Assembly (NCBI GenBank): GCA_026260175.1
Contig: JAKCWW010003168.1
Coordinates: forward strand, 27,144-50,159
DNA from: Reticulitermes lucifugus
Lineage: Eukaryota > Arthropoda > Insecta > Blattodea > Rhinotermitidae
DNA: 23,016 nt
Reading direction: 5' to 3'
In this document: positions 10,160-18,492 of the stretch, in pieces
Position numbering within the stretch: the first letter of the stretch is position 1
Layout of the letters: each line of letters opens with the position of its first letter
Made by a program: the position numbers and the translations under genes
Notes under the pieces: model-generated
Database searches by the model: none
Seen by the model: the letters and a program-made list of their open reading frames with translations, nothing else
Told to the model about the DNA's origin: nothing

Positions 10160-11856
10160 CCCAAACATAATATGACACTGCATATAAGATGACCTCCCTT
10201 CACAGTCTTCAGTTTCAGGTTTTTTGTCACTTTGTGTTTGCATGTTTAATATCTTGAAATCAAATAATCATCAGTTAAAATATCAGATTGTTAATGCAGT
10301 AAAAGTTACCAACACATCATTGAATTAACTAGACACTAGCAACTCTTATCACTGGAAGGAGCATTTTCTTCATGAGCTCCTTCCTACAAAATATTGGGTT
10401 CAATTCATATTGTTGGATACACAGCACTTTCTGAAGCCTTTGACAATGTATTGTAGTGAAATGCCATTCCAAGCAGCCTTATTCCTTTGTCCAAACATTG
10501 CATCAGATGGTCTTATATTTCCTGCTGGTGTTAGTAAGCAGTCCCCAGATATCAGTCATTACCCATACAGGTGGCATAGCTGATTTTTGAATCATTTTCA
10601 ACTATCACATCAAAAACTGGTAACTCATGTGAGATATCACGCTTCCCAGTATGATTACTAGATCTGTACTTAAACTGAAGTTACAGCCTTCACTTTTTCT
10701 AAGCGATACTTGACAGCTTCAAGAACCAGCAAGCGATTCTCTTTTCTTTAGCACAGACTTCTCTCAGCCATTCAACCAACAGTCCTTCAATTTCATCACA
10801 TTTCATTCCAATCACATTTGAATATAATTCCAATATGAAGATTTTCTTTGGGAATATTTTCCCCCTGCAGAATAACAAGTAGTGTCAGTTTTCTCCCATC
10901 AGCCACAACTGAACATCACGGTTATTCTTAGTTGCCATGTGCTACTGTTGTAACAGTTTCAAATTTTCATCTTTTTGCATTAATCATATTGCTTGTCATT
11001 GTCAAAAAAATTGGAGTTTCAGTTACAGAACTCACTTATCCTAAAAGGTAATCATCTTTCCAGCACAGATTAATTACATGCCACTGGTATGCTCTTAATT
11101 TTTCATGGTAGTCTGTGGGAAGCTTTTGTGCTAATGTAGTTCTCCAAAGAAGAGCTAACCGTGTATGACTCACAAATCTCATAACCCAAATATTACTGGT
11201 TTTTAAATCTTACTATTGCATCTTTAGAAATGTAGCCACTTCCACTGCCTTCCTTCATATTGCCTCTGCAATAAATGGAATAAAATCTGTATGTTTTTCT
11301 TGCACAAACTCCAGAAAGTTTTCATCAATGGCATTAAAATTCTCCTCCTTCAGCCCACACAGAATGCTTTTCAGGTTGAATTTGCTCCCTTTAATAATAG
11401 TTCTTTTTGTTTTCTCCAGCAACATATATTGCACTGCAACATGGAATTCCCAAGCCAGAGCACAGCTTTTGGTTTCTTCTGCATGCTTAAGTACCATTAC
11501 TTTAAACTTACTGTTGTAAATGTAACACAGAGATTTGGGTATTTTAGGTGCTGTTTCAACAAATATCACCCTTGATGTTTAGAGAACACCTTGTCTTTAA
11601 TAACTCCTCACTTCAATATTCTGACTGGAAGTGAGTTGTCAGCATATCAGTAATGAAATCAGAAGCATAAAATAATGTGTCTAATTACTGTACCAGCTCT
11701 ATAATTTTCTTATTCGCCTAGCCACAACAGATACACAAACATTCACCCTGTTCACAGAATACTTTTAACGTTGTGTATGACTGTAAAACAATCCTCCATT
11801 TTTCAGATGATGAAATGAGAGAATATTCCCATCTTATATTCAGGCAGATACAGTAT
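10160..11856 (-). mobile_element. Decayed pogo-like (Tc1/mariner superfamily) element
   Basis: The ends share inverted sequence: CTGCATATAAGATG (10178-10191) and, on the opposite strand, CTGAATATAAGATG (near 11829-11842), 13 of 14 matching. 'ATATAAGACG'-type ends are characteristic of a pogo/Tigger group. A recognisable but ruined transposase runs between them on the minus strand (about 11575-10370). Outer borders are approximate and no TA duplication could be fixed. Confidence 0.62.
10370..11575 (-). pseudogene. Pogo-like transposase pseudogene with Brinker-type DNA-binding N-terminus
   Basis: The N-terminal part (11569-11255) is still open: YNSKFKVMVLKHAEETKSCA, the Brk/HTH-type helix seen in one pogo branch, followed by an AIDENFLEFVQEKH block like the CENP-B helix-turn-helix region. 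Farther on, broken frames give TTLAQKLPTDYHEKLRAYQ (near 11110-11160) and ETPIFLTMTSNM (11021-10986). In relatives the latter is (N/A)DETPVFFDMPSNM, so the first catalytic aspartate is gone. Next comes VADGRKLTLLVI. The C-terminal TPAGNIRPSD (10531-10501) and IVKGFRKCCVSNNM (10447-10408) match the family tail. Many stops and shifts make it non-functional. Confidence 0.65.
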
Positions 11857-13235
11857 TTTTACTAAGAGCTTCACATTTGTTACAAAGCACAACAACATGA
11901 GTTGTAACACAACACAATATGGATTGTTACATTGTTGTTATGTCTAAGTTTTTTGAAAAGTAAGGCACAGTTTCACAATATTTTTTATTCTTTGCTTCTA
12001 CATATCACTTGGCATATCATGCTCAGTGATTCTCATGTAGGCCTACATAGCATCTAATCAATTCATTTACTGTACTTTACAATATTCAGATACTTCAGAA
12101 TCTACATATCATGAGAAACCACCAGAAGAAAAACTGCAACATGAAGGTGATGAAACCATACATTATCCTCACACAGCAGGAATAAGAGAAAGCACAGAAC
12201 AGGTCTGGGAGAAGGTTATACCAGTCAGAGGACAAATAAAAAGGTTCCTAGGTGTGACATAGGTCCAGCATGTGGCTCTTCTACACATTTCAGACAGTTA
12301 CTTTTATACCTCAGATAAAATATGTGACTGATGAATAATATGATATATAACATTCATGTTATTTAATAAAATACTTGATTAATATAATTTAATGAGATTT
12401 AAATAAAGCTCTCCTACAAAACTGAGATGGCGTGGCTTGTCATGTTGAAACAGTAAGCCCTTCATGTAATAGAGAGGCATGGAAAGAGTTGTTCCTTAAC
12501 TATACAGAAATATCTGTCATCTTTGGCATGTATACTGCAATAAATTTACATGTTTGTCTATTGATCCTGCATACATAAAATACCTTTAGTACACAAGAAA
12601 TTCAGTGAAGAGTCTAAGTGCAAATCAAACTTCGTTCTTTGTACTGCATACAAAATTAATTATTCCTGTGACACTGTTCAAAATACTGTATAGACAACAA
12701 TTTATTGATCCTCCATTTCCCACCATTTCTTATATAATACTTGAGACTAGATGACAATTACGTAAGAAATAAATGCAAAACACTCAAAAACTTAACGTGT
12801 TTGACGTATAGTTTTGTATCATCACTTTACCAGTCCCATTAGACTACTATAAAATTTATTTAAAGAAATAAAATCTATTTTAAGACATTCAGAGTCCACT
12901 GGCAATGCATGGTAAGATAACATTCATTTACATGTCTCTTTTCCGAATGCATATTTAGTCAGATTCTTTGTTACGTATGTTACAAATTGGGAATTTTATT
13001 CACACAGAATAAACAAGACAGTTTGAGATATATCTACAACACAGTAGCCCAATTCCTTCCTACTGTCATGCACATCAATCAGGCAGTTCAATAAACATAT
13101 TGATGTGATTTGCATCATTCTGCAGATTAATTCCTTCGGAATTATAACAAAATTTATGCTTTTAGAAATATTCCTTCGGTAACACAGCATAGAATTTTTT
13201 GCTGAGTAACCACTATTGTTTGACCAAACACTTAT
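11857..13235. other. Intergenic, nothing recognised
   Basis: AT-rich. A loose inverted sequence AACAACATGAGTTGTAACA / TGTTACATTGTTGTT occurs near 11890-11940 but is weak. The minus frame 12996-13190 has no motif. Confidence 0.5.
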
Positions 13236-13270
13236 CTTTCTTTCTTTCTTTCTTCTTCCCCTTGACCTTC

Positions 13271-13325
<55 letters not shown>
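13236..13325. repeat. (TTTC)n then (TAA)n microsatellite
   Basis: A short TTTC run at about 13236-13255 is followed by about 17 ATA/TAA units at 13273-13325. The TAA tract forms the 5' flank of the retrotransposon fragment that begins at once after it. Confidence 0.9.
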
Positions 13326-13326
<1 letters not shown>

Positions 13327-13966
13327 GCAACAAGAACAAGAAGAAACTATCGATCATGTAACCTCAGGATGCCCCATTTTGGCAAAGAATGAGTACTTAA
13401 TGAGACACAATAAAGTTTGTACACATTTACATTACTCAAGATGCAAAGCACTAGGCATCAAAATGACAGAAAAATAGTACACACACATACCGAAACCAGT
13501 AAGTGAACATGAAGATGTGACAGTGTTATGGAATCAAGGGGTACATACAGACAGGGAAGTTACAGAAAATAGGCCACATATAATAATTAAAAAAAAAGAG
13601 AGAGAAAACATGCATACTGATAGATGTGGCAATAACAGCGGACAGAAATGTCACGCAAAAGGAAACAAGAAAAGAAACTAAAATACAAGAGTTTGTGCAT
13701 AGAGATACAACAAATGTGGAACATGAAATGTATGATTATACCAGCAGTACTTGGAGCCAATGGAATAGTAACAAAAGGTTAAAAAAAAATTTGGAAGCCA
13801 TACCAGGAAAACATTCCATAGATTCACTACAAAAGACAGCTATACTTGGAACATCACATATAATACAGAAAGTATTGCAGTCTGAAACTTGAAACCTGAG
13901 TGGTGGGGATAACCGTTGGTTCAAGAGAAGTACCAGGGTGAAAAGGCCTGTGACAAGAGATGACCA
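13326..13966 (+). pseudogene. 3' end of a Dong/R4-like non-LTR retrotransposon ORF with restriction-like endonuclease
   Basis: Directly after the TAA tract the frame reads EETIDHVTSGCPILAKNEYL then MRHNKVC, the zinc-knuckle-like Cys/His region that lies between reverse transcriptase and endonuclease in R2/R4-type LINEs. Then follow VTVLWNQGVHTDREV, ENRPHIIIK and (after a frameshift in the A run near 13590) KTCILIDVAITADRNV. This is the RPD...D signature of the PD-(D/E)XK endonuclease, with the motif aspartate replaced by His in RPH. The frame then shifts near 13690 and back after an A run near 13785. The tail LEAIPGKHSIDSLQKTAILG, ILGTSHIIQKVLQSET and GGDNRWFKRSTRVKRPVTRD reaches TAA. There is one early in-frame TAG, so the copy is dead. 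The reverse transcriptase is missing through 5' truncation. Confidence 0.75.
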
Positions 13967-14010
13967 ATAATAATGATTATGATGATGAAGATGATGATGA
14001 TGATAATAAT
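13967..14010 (+). repeat. TAATAATGATTATGATGATG-type 3' tail of the retrotransposon
   Basis: Immediately after the last stop codons the sequence becomes TAATAATGATTATGATGATG and related GAT/TAA units. It is either the element's own trinucleotide tail or the other half of the repeat tract it landed in. Confidence 0.7.
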
Positions 14011-14205
14011 ACCACTGGTCTATGATAAAAATGTATAAAGAGCCAGCACACATACACACAGTTTTAAAAATTTCTTAAAAATTATCAAATAAGTTAGAAA
14101 ACATATGCATAACATAACAATCCTGGTGTGTTCACTTAGTTATTGCCTCTTACACTTTCAATTTGTAAATGACGACTTGTTATTCTCTGTTATCAATAGC
14201 ACAAC
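14011..14205. other. Intergenic, nothing recognised
   Basis: AT-rich spacer between two mobile-element remnants. Confidence 0.5.
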
Positions 14206-14516
14206 ATTATAATGGATATGACTGGTATTTTGGACACTGTCCATCACCTGAGACTAAAAAACCTACAACTTTTCGGAGCAAGGTTCTGGCTGTCTCTCTG
14301 TATTCAGGCGGAAAGGCAACAGAGAGAACCTGCCCTGGTAGGCTAGAGCTAGTCTCTATCCCAGTGATAAGATGATATAGTGATAGAGCCCACCAAAGTA
14401 GATCTCCCTCTCCTGTTTCCACATGACAATGGAGACAGAACCACTCGCTGAAACATTGCAAGTCTTTAGTCTAAGACAACGCAAATGTCCAAAATGCCAA
14501 TCACATTTATTACAAT
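14206..14516. mobile_element. MITE with long (about 70-bp) terminal inverted repeats
   Basis: The left arm (14206-14280) and the reverse complement of the right arm (14447-14516) align. They share ATT(A/G)TAAT, GA(C/T)TGG(T/C)ATTTTGGACA, then AGACTAAA and a CGGAGCA/CAGCGAG-like end, roughly two-thirds identical. The ~165-bp interior is non-coding. Translations of the arms (such as LKTCNVSASGSVSI on minus) look like ones widely mis-annotated from a repeat in polyneopteran insects. This symmetry explains the overlapping open frames at 14169-14375, 14207-14461, 14356-14571 and 14423-14668. No target duplication is certain. Confidence 0.62.
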
Positions 14517-14978
14517 ACATAATCATCAAAAATCCTATAAATGTAAACACAAAATTGATTATTTCAAGCAAAAGTATTCATAAATGCACATCAAACGTGC
14601 AGCTCCACTTTTCATACAATGATCACAGGGGTGAAATCATGCAAAGTGTAATCTTTGCCTGTGTTTAGAATACCACTGTTCATTGCTGAACGTGCAAGTT
14701 TGGAAATGTACAAACACAATAACAATCCCGGGATGTTCACTTACTTCTGTTTAATTAACTCGAAAACTGTACTATTTATGGACTATGTGTGTGCTTCATC
14801 CTTCTCCAGAACATCTGTTCAAAATATTTTTGCTATACTTGAGACATACAGAAGACGTGTAAGTCTTCATGTAAAACAAACAACAAAAATTATACAGCAG
14901 ACCTGCCTCATTCATGGGTTTGAGCATTGTGGCTTCACTTGTTTGTGGAAGAATTACTGTGAAAACCTTCATGCATCA
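14517..14978. other. Intergenic, nothing recognised
   Basis: The plus frame 14655-14984 (109 codons) has no domain signature. Its end overlaps the presumed left border of the next transposon. Confidence 0.45.
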
Positions 14979-16146
14979 CAGTGAAGGTCCCTCGCTCATT
15001 TGTGGTTGCACCTGCATAGGTATATGAAGTAACATACAAGAGGCCACATCTGCACACCTGTCTCATTCAGTTGCCATCTAGATATTGTGGAATACAGTGC
15101 TTTCCTTACAGTACTGTACTTTTCACAAATTTTAGACTTCACGGTTGCCCTTATGTATTAAATATGCCCGCAAAGGGTGATGTACATGTTAACGAAGAGT
15201 GTTAGGATAAATAGAAAAGTGATGTCTCTCTCAGAGAAAGTGGAGGTGTTGGATAAGTTAAACAGAAGAATAAGCATTGTTGTTGTCAGATGTCATTGTG
15301 GTGTAAACAAATTGGAGATCTTTTTCATCAAGAAAAATGAAGACAAGTTCAGGAGAAGCATAAGAGCCAGTGCTCCATCAAGTGTGAAAATTTCTGCTGT
15401 TAGTCACTGTAACCCCTTTTCTGAAAGGATGGCAAGAGCATTGTGTGTACAGCTGGAATCTGAGGCATACAAATGGTTTTGAGTGGTGCTGTGGTGATGA
15501 AGAACCAGTAAAGGCTGGAACGAAAACTGTACCTGAAGTCCAAGAATCTAGCATTCAAGGTCCTCCTTATCCTTGATAATGCTCCAGGTCATCCACAAGA
15601 TCTGTCTCACCCATCCAAATACCCAAGTTGAGAATCTGTCCAACATCACCACCTAACTCCCACAGCCCTCATCAGGGAACTCATCAAAACACTGAAGAGC
15701 TTGCCACACCTTCTGCAGTACCTTGCGTGAAAGTGAGGAGACCATTATGTGTCAGTGATGCTGGAAATCACACAGCACAGATGACTGCACAGGAAATATA
15801 AAGGAATCCTTGGACAAGCTGAATTCCATGGCTCTGAATGGTAGCTGGAAGAAACTTTGGCCTGAAGCGGTTAATGACTTCCACGGACTCCCCAACCAGC
15901 AGGATGTAATAATATCCTTGTTAACTAATAAAGTTCCTGGAGAAGGATTCCCAGATTCGGAGGAAGCTGATATTCAGGAGTTTTTTGACACTCATGCTGC
16001 TGAGTTAACTGAGAAGAACCTTGAACAGCTGACAGCATTAAGTTAACCAGAGGATGAACAAAGCTTCTGATGCTGTTGCGGAGGTCTGAGCAGACTACCA
16101 GTGATCTGAAGAAAGGCAACCACATGTAGGATGACTAGTCCAGTGG
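14979..16146 (+). mobile_element. Decayed Tigger/pogo element
   Basis: The left border is suggested by CAGTGAAGGTCCCTCGCTCA (14979-14998), since CAGT...CCCTCG is a typical Tigger terminus. TTTGTGGTTGC just inside it reappears inverted as GGCAACCACATG near 16115-16126. The interior carries the transposase pseudogene described separately. Borders are provisional. Confidence 0.5.
15164..16046 (+). pseudogene. Tigger-type transposase pseudogene with a large internal deletion
   Basis: The start is MPAKGDVHVNEEC (15164 on) followed by a stop and frameshift. Then 15219-15482 gives VMSLSEKVEVLDKLNR, the CENP-B/pogo N-terminal helix-turn-helix, plus SAPSSVKISAVSHCNPFSER. After about 15482 the sequence jumps to FKVLLILDNAPGHP (near 15557-15597), the second-aspartate motif of the DDE catalytic domain. 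The middle of the protein (second DNA-binding domain and start of the catalytic domain) is deleted. Broken frames continue to the open C-terminal segment 15810-16046 (NGSWKKLWPEAVNDFHGLP, then HAAELTEKNLEQLTALS). It has several stops and cannot make a transposase. Confidence 0.72.
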
Positions 16147-16486
16147 TCTTAACATCTTTAACATCTGTGGAACCCTTGTGACTAAATCCTGAATTTTTGT
16201 TCAACCCCCATAAAGCAGAAGTGAACTTTTTGGGTGCATAAACAAATAAAGCTCTTTAAAACATCAACTTTTATTTTTAAAAATAAAACACTGAGGCATT
16301 CATAAAAAACAAAATGTTACTATTGGTGACTTACACTGAAAATGAACCCAGTGCCAATTATGCATAAAGATGAGGAAAATACAAAATGCAATTCAGAATC
16401 ATCAAAATTATATTTACCAATTTCATTATAAAGTAAATGTGCCTGTGGAACCCCTGAAAGTCCACCACGAAACACCACAGCTCTGC
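16141..16486. mobile_element. Possible hAT-like MITE
   Basis: It opens with CAGTGGTCTTAACATC and soon CTGTGGAACCC, a familiar hAT terminal pattern. It ends near CTGTGGAACCCCTGAAAGTC and CACCACGAAACACCACAG, which looks like the inverted counterpart with the last bases lost. No 8-bp duplication is visible, and it abuts the Tigger right end. Confidence 0.42.
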
Positions 16487-17398
16487 ACAACATGGTGTGA
16501 ATACCAGTGACTTAGTCCATCACGTCCTTAGCATTCACCATTTCAAGAACAGATGCCTAAAATCTAGGCACAAGTTGGAGGCTGTCATGGCACCATACAA
16601 AGTGTATACAGACATGCAGAAGAAGGCAAAGTAATCAAAGATCACCTATGTCTTCACTAAGCCTTCTGTTTCCCCTCTGCCATGCACTCTACGTTTGACC
16701 ATCCTGACACCTGTCAGCCAGGAGCACTGACACCATTCCAATAAACACCAATAATAATGTTTTTGTGTTTATTAATCATTAATTTATGTACTATCACGTT
16801 TCATGTGTCTTTGGCTAAACTAACCCATTTTTCCCATAAGGCCTTAACTTTGTGCACCACAATTTCATTGTTTGTGGGATTTTTCATGGGTGTAATCCAT
16901 GTAAAGAGAAAGGGTTTGCTGTATAACCTAAACAAAACTTAAAATAGCTTGATAATTTATCATACAATCCTTAAATCCTTTCATTCTCTAGTTTGTATTA
17001 ACAGAGGGATTTTAACAGGTGTTCTAAAGTGATGTGAACGTGCCTAAACAACAGGGCTCCCTTGACCTTCTGAAATTAATCAAAAGGCAATCAATCTTTA
17101 TATGGAATTGTAATAGTTTAATTAAACTTATTTAGTTGAGTAGAATCTCCAACCAGTGTAAAAAAGTTCACTTAATATGACCAAAACTACAAGTAAATAA
17201 ACAATTATTCAGTCTGTATTTTTAATAAAAGGGCACGGCTTATTGGAGTTATGAATATGATAAATGGTAGCAACACTACCTCCTCGCAACAACTTTACTG
17301 AAAGGTGAATTCTGTGTGAACTGTATAAAATCATATGTGCTGTTTGAAAGGTGCACTGCATATACTTCAGGACTGAACAATAAGCTAAATAACCATAT
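16487..17398. other. 3' flank (probable 3' UTR in part) of the TNFAIP8-like gene
   Basis: Non-coding AT-rich sequence downstream of the TNFAIP8-like stop codon on the minus strand. Part of it nearest 17398 should be 3' UTR. The plus frame 16757-16942 has no support. Confidence 0.5.
17221..17226 (-). promoter_or_regulatory. Possible polyadenylation signal ATTAAA
   Basis: On the minus strand the hexamer ATTAAA lies about 170 bases after the TNFAIP8-like stop codon. It is the commonest variant of AATAAA. The first canonical AATAAA on this strand is farther down, at 16773-16768. Either could end the transcript, and the region is AT-rich enough for chance hits. Confidence 0.25.
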
Positions 17399-17812
17399 TC
17401 ACATTCCACCTTCATCCATAGCACGATTCATGTCTGCCACAATTCTTCCAAGTATTTCCCTGTACTCAGAATCTTTTCTAAACACAGAATCCAAGAAGTT
17501 TGGATTTGCAAAAAAATTAAATACAGAATCGATTCTTGCAAGTGATTTGTCTGTGAGATGTCGCAGGACAAGCTGCCGAATTGCTGTTCGTGATTCATTA
17601 AGTGCAGTCAGCAGATAGTAGCGGTCATAGCTGAAGTCTACCTCGTAAAAACTGACCACTGCCATGGCTGCTGAATGGAAGCGTCCTTTGAAGCGTTCTG
17701 CTTGCTTCAGCTCGTCACTTGAGAACTGCCCATTCCGGTAGAGCACACCCAATTTGATAACCACCTTAATTATATTCTTCACTAGTTTCTCAGCTTCTTT
17801 CTTGCTTCCAGC
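17399..17812 (-). CDS. TNFAIP8/TIPE-family protein, last coding exon (residues 51-187 and stop)
   Basis: This exon encodes the C-terminal 137 residues of the same TNFAIP8-like protein. It begins AGSKKEAEKLVKNIIKV after a CAG acceptor (17815-17813) and ends MDEGGM then TGA at 17401-17399. Joined to the exon at 20514-20365 in phase 0, it gives 187 residues, within the usual 184-198 of the family. Conserved blocks are KKEAEKLVKN (54-63), LYRNGQF (74-80), VVSFYEVDFSYDR (102-114), RHLTDKS (134-140), a VFNFF segment (147-151) and the terminal MDEG (182-185). There is no signal peptide or membrane segment, which fits a cytosolic lipid-handling adaptor. The reading frame is intact with no stops or frameshifts, in contrast to all the transposase remnants around it, so it is under selection. 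The in-frame ATG at 17818 is intronic and is not used. Confidence 0.93.
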   Translation of the reverse strand, partial: AGSKKEAEKLVKNIIKVVIKLGVLYRNGQFSSDELKQAERFKGRFHSAAMAVVSFYEVDFSYDRYYLLTALNESRTAIRQLVLRHLTDKSLARIDSVFNFFANPNFLDSVFRKDSEYREILGRIVADMNRAMDEGGM

Positions 17813-17890
17813 CTGCAATGAAAATTAAGTACAGTAAGTGACTAACTATGCATGTGCTAAATCACAGAATTGGAACTTAACTGATGAACA

Positions 17891-18455
17891 TATATAGAGT
17901 GATTCATGTGTTTTAGGCATAACTGGAGATGACTGCCTAGGTCTTTGTGATCAAAAAAGTTCATATAAACATTGTCTGATTTTGAACAGTTATTGCATTA
18001 TGACCGCTTGAAACTTAGAATAAGAGGTAAGGATTATTGAAAAGATATGGAACAAAGTAAAAAAGAAACACTTTACTTGATAAATTTAACATTCAAATTT
18101 AGCTTAAAAAAAAAAAAAAAGAAATTGCCTTTAATTGACATTGACCTGTGCTTATATCAGGTTTTTGAAAATCCCACCCTCAGAAGCACAAACCTTACTG
18201 CTCAGTTGAGAAGAGCACGTGTGGAAGTGCCAGAGATAGGCCTAAAATTGTTCACATCACCTGCCACTCAGTGGTAGAAACAACATTTATTCAAGGACGT
18301 GTAGCTCGAGCATGTTTGTAAGAATTAAAACACGCCCATTGCACCACAACCACTGATAGTAAGACCCACGTTGATAGAAACATTTTTGATCACAGAGACC
18401 CGGGAAATCATCTCCTACAGTTATGTCCATAACTCATGATGTCACTCTGTATATA
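17891..18455. mobile_element. DNA transposon remnant with about 80-bp terminal inverted repeats, intronic
   Basis: The left arm (17891-17967) begins TATATAGAGTGATTCATG and contains GGCATAACTG, GAGATGA and GTCTTTGTGATCAAAAA. The right arm (18374-18455), read in reverse complement, begins TATATACAGAGTGACATCAT and contains GGACATAACTG, GGAGATGA and GTCTCTGTGATCAAAAA in the same order. The interior (about 400 bp) has no open frame of note. TATA at both ends would fit a TA-targeting (Tc1/mariner) element. It lies in the TNFAIP8-like intron without touching splice sites. Confidence 0.68.
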
Positions 18456-18492
18456 ATGCGCGTGCATGCACGCACACGCACGCACACACACA
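18456..18492. repeat. Alternating GCGTGCATGCACGCACAC / (CA)n tract
   Basis: Almost pure alternating purine-pyrimidine sequence of about 37 bases directly beside the right end of the intronic transposon. Such tracts are microsatellites and can adopt Z-DNA. Confidence 0.75.

Noticed and set aside
11291..11575. Plus-strand open frames opposite the pogo-like N-terminus
   Set aside because: Shadows of the minus-strand transposase remnant, which carries the recognisable motif.
13736..14059. 107-codon minus-strand frame with a His-rich stretch
   Set aside because: It is antisense to the retrotransposon fragment, and the His run translates the ATC/GAT repeats.
17316..17618. 100-codon plus-strand open frame
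   Set aside because: It is the antisense shadow of the TNFAIP8-like last exon.
17813..17818. ATG at 17818 as a start for a separate 139-residue protein
   Set aside because: These six bases span the CAG splice acceptor. The protein is the second half of the TNFAIP8-like product and joins in phase to the upstream exon.
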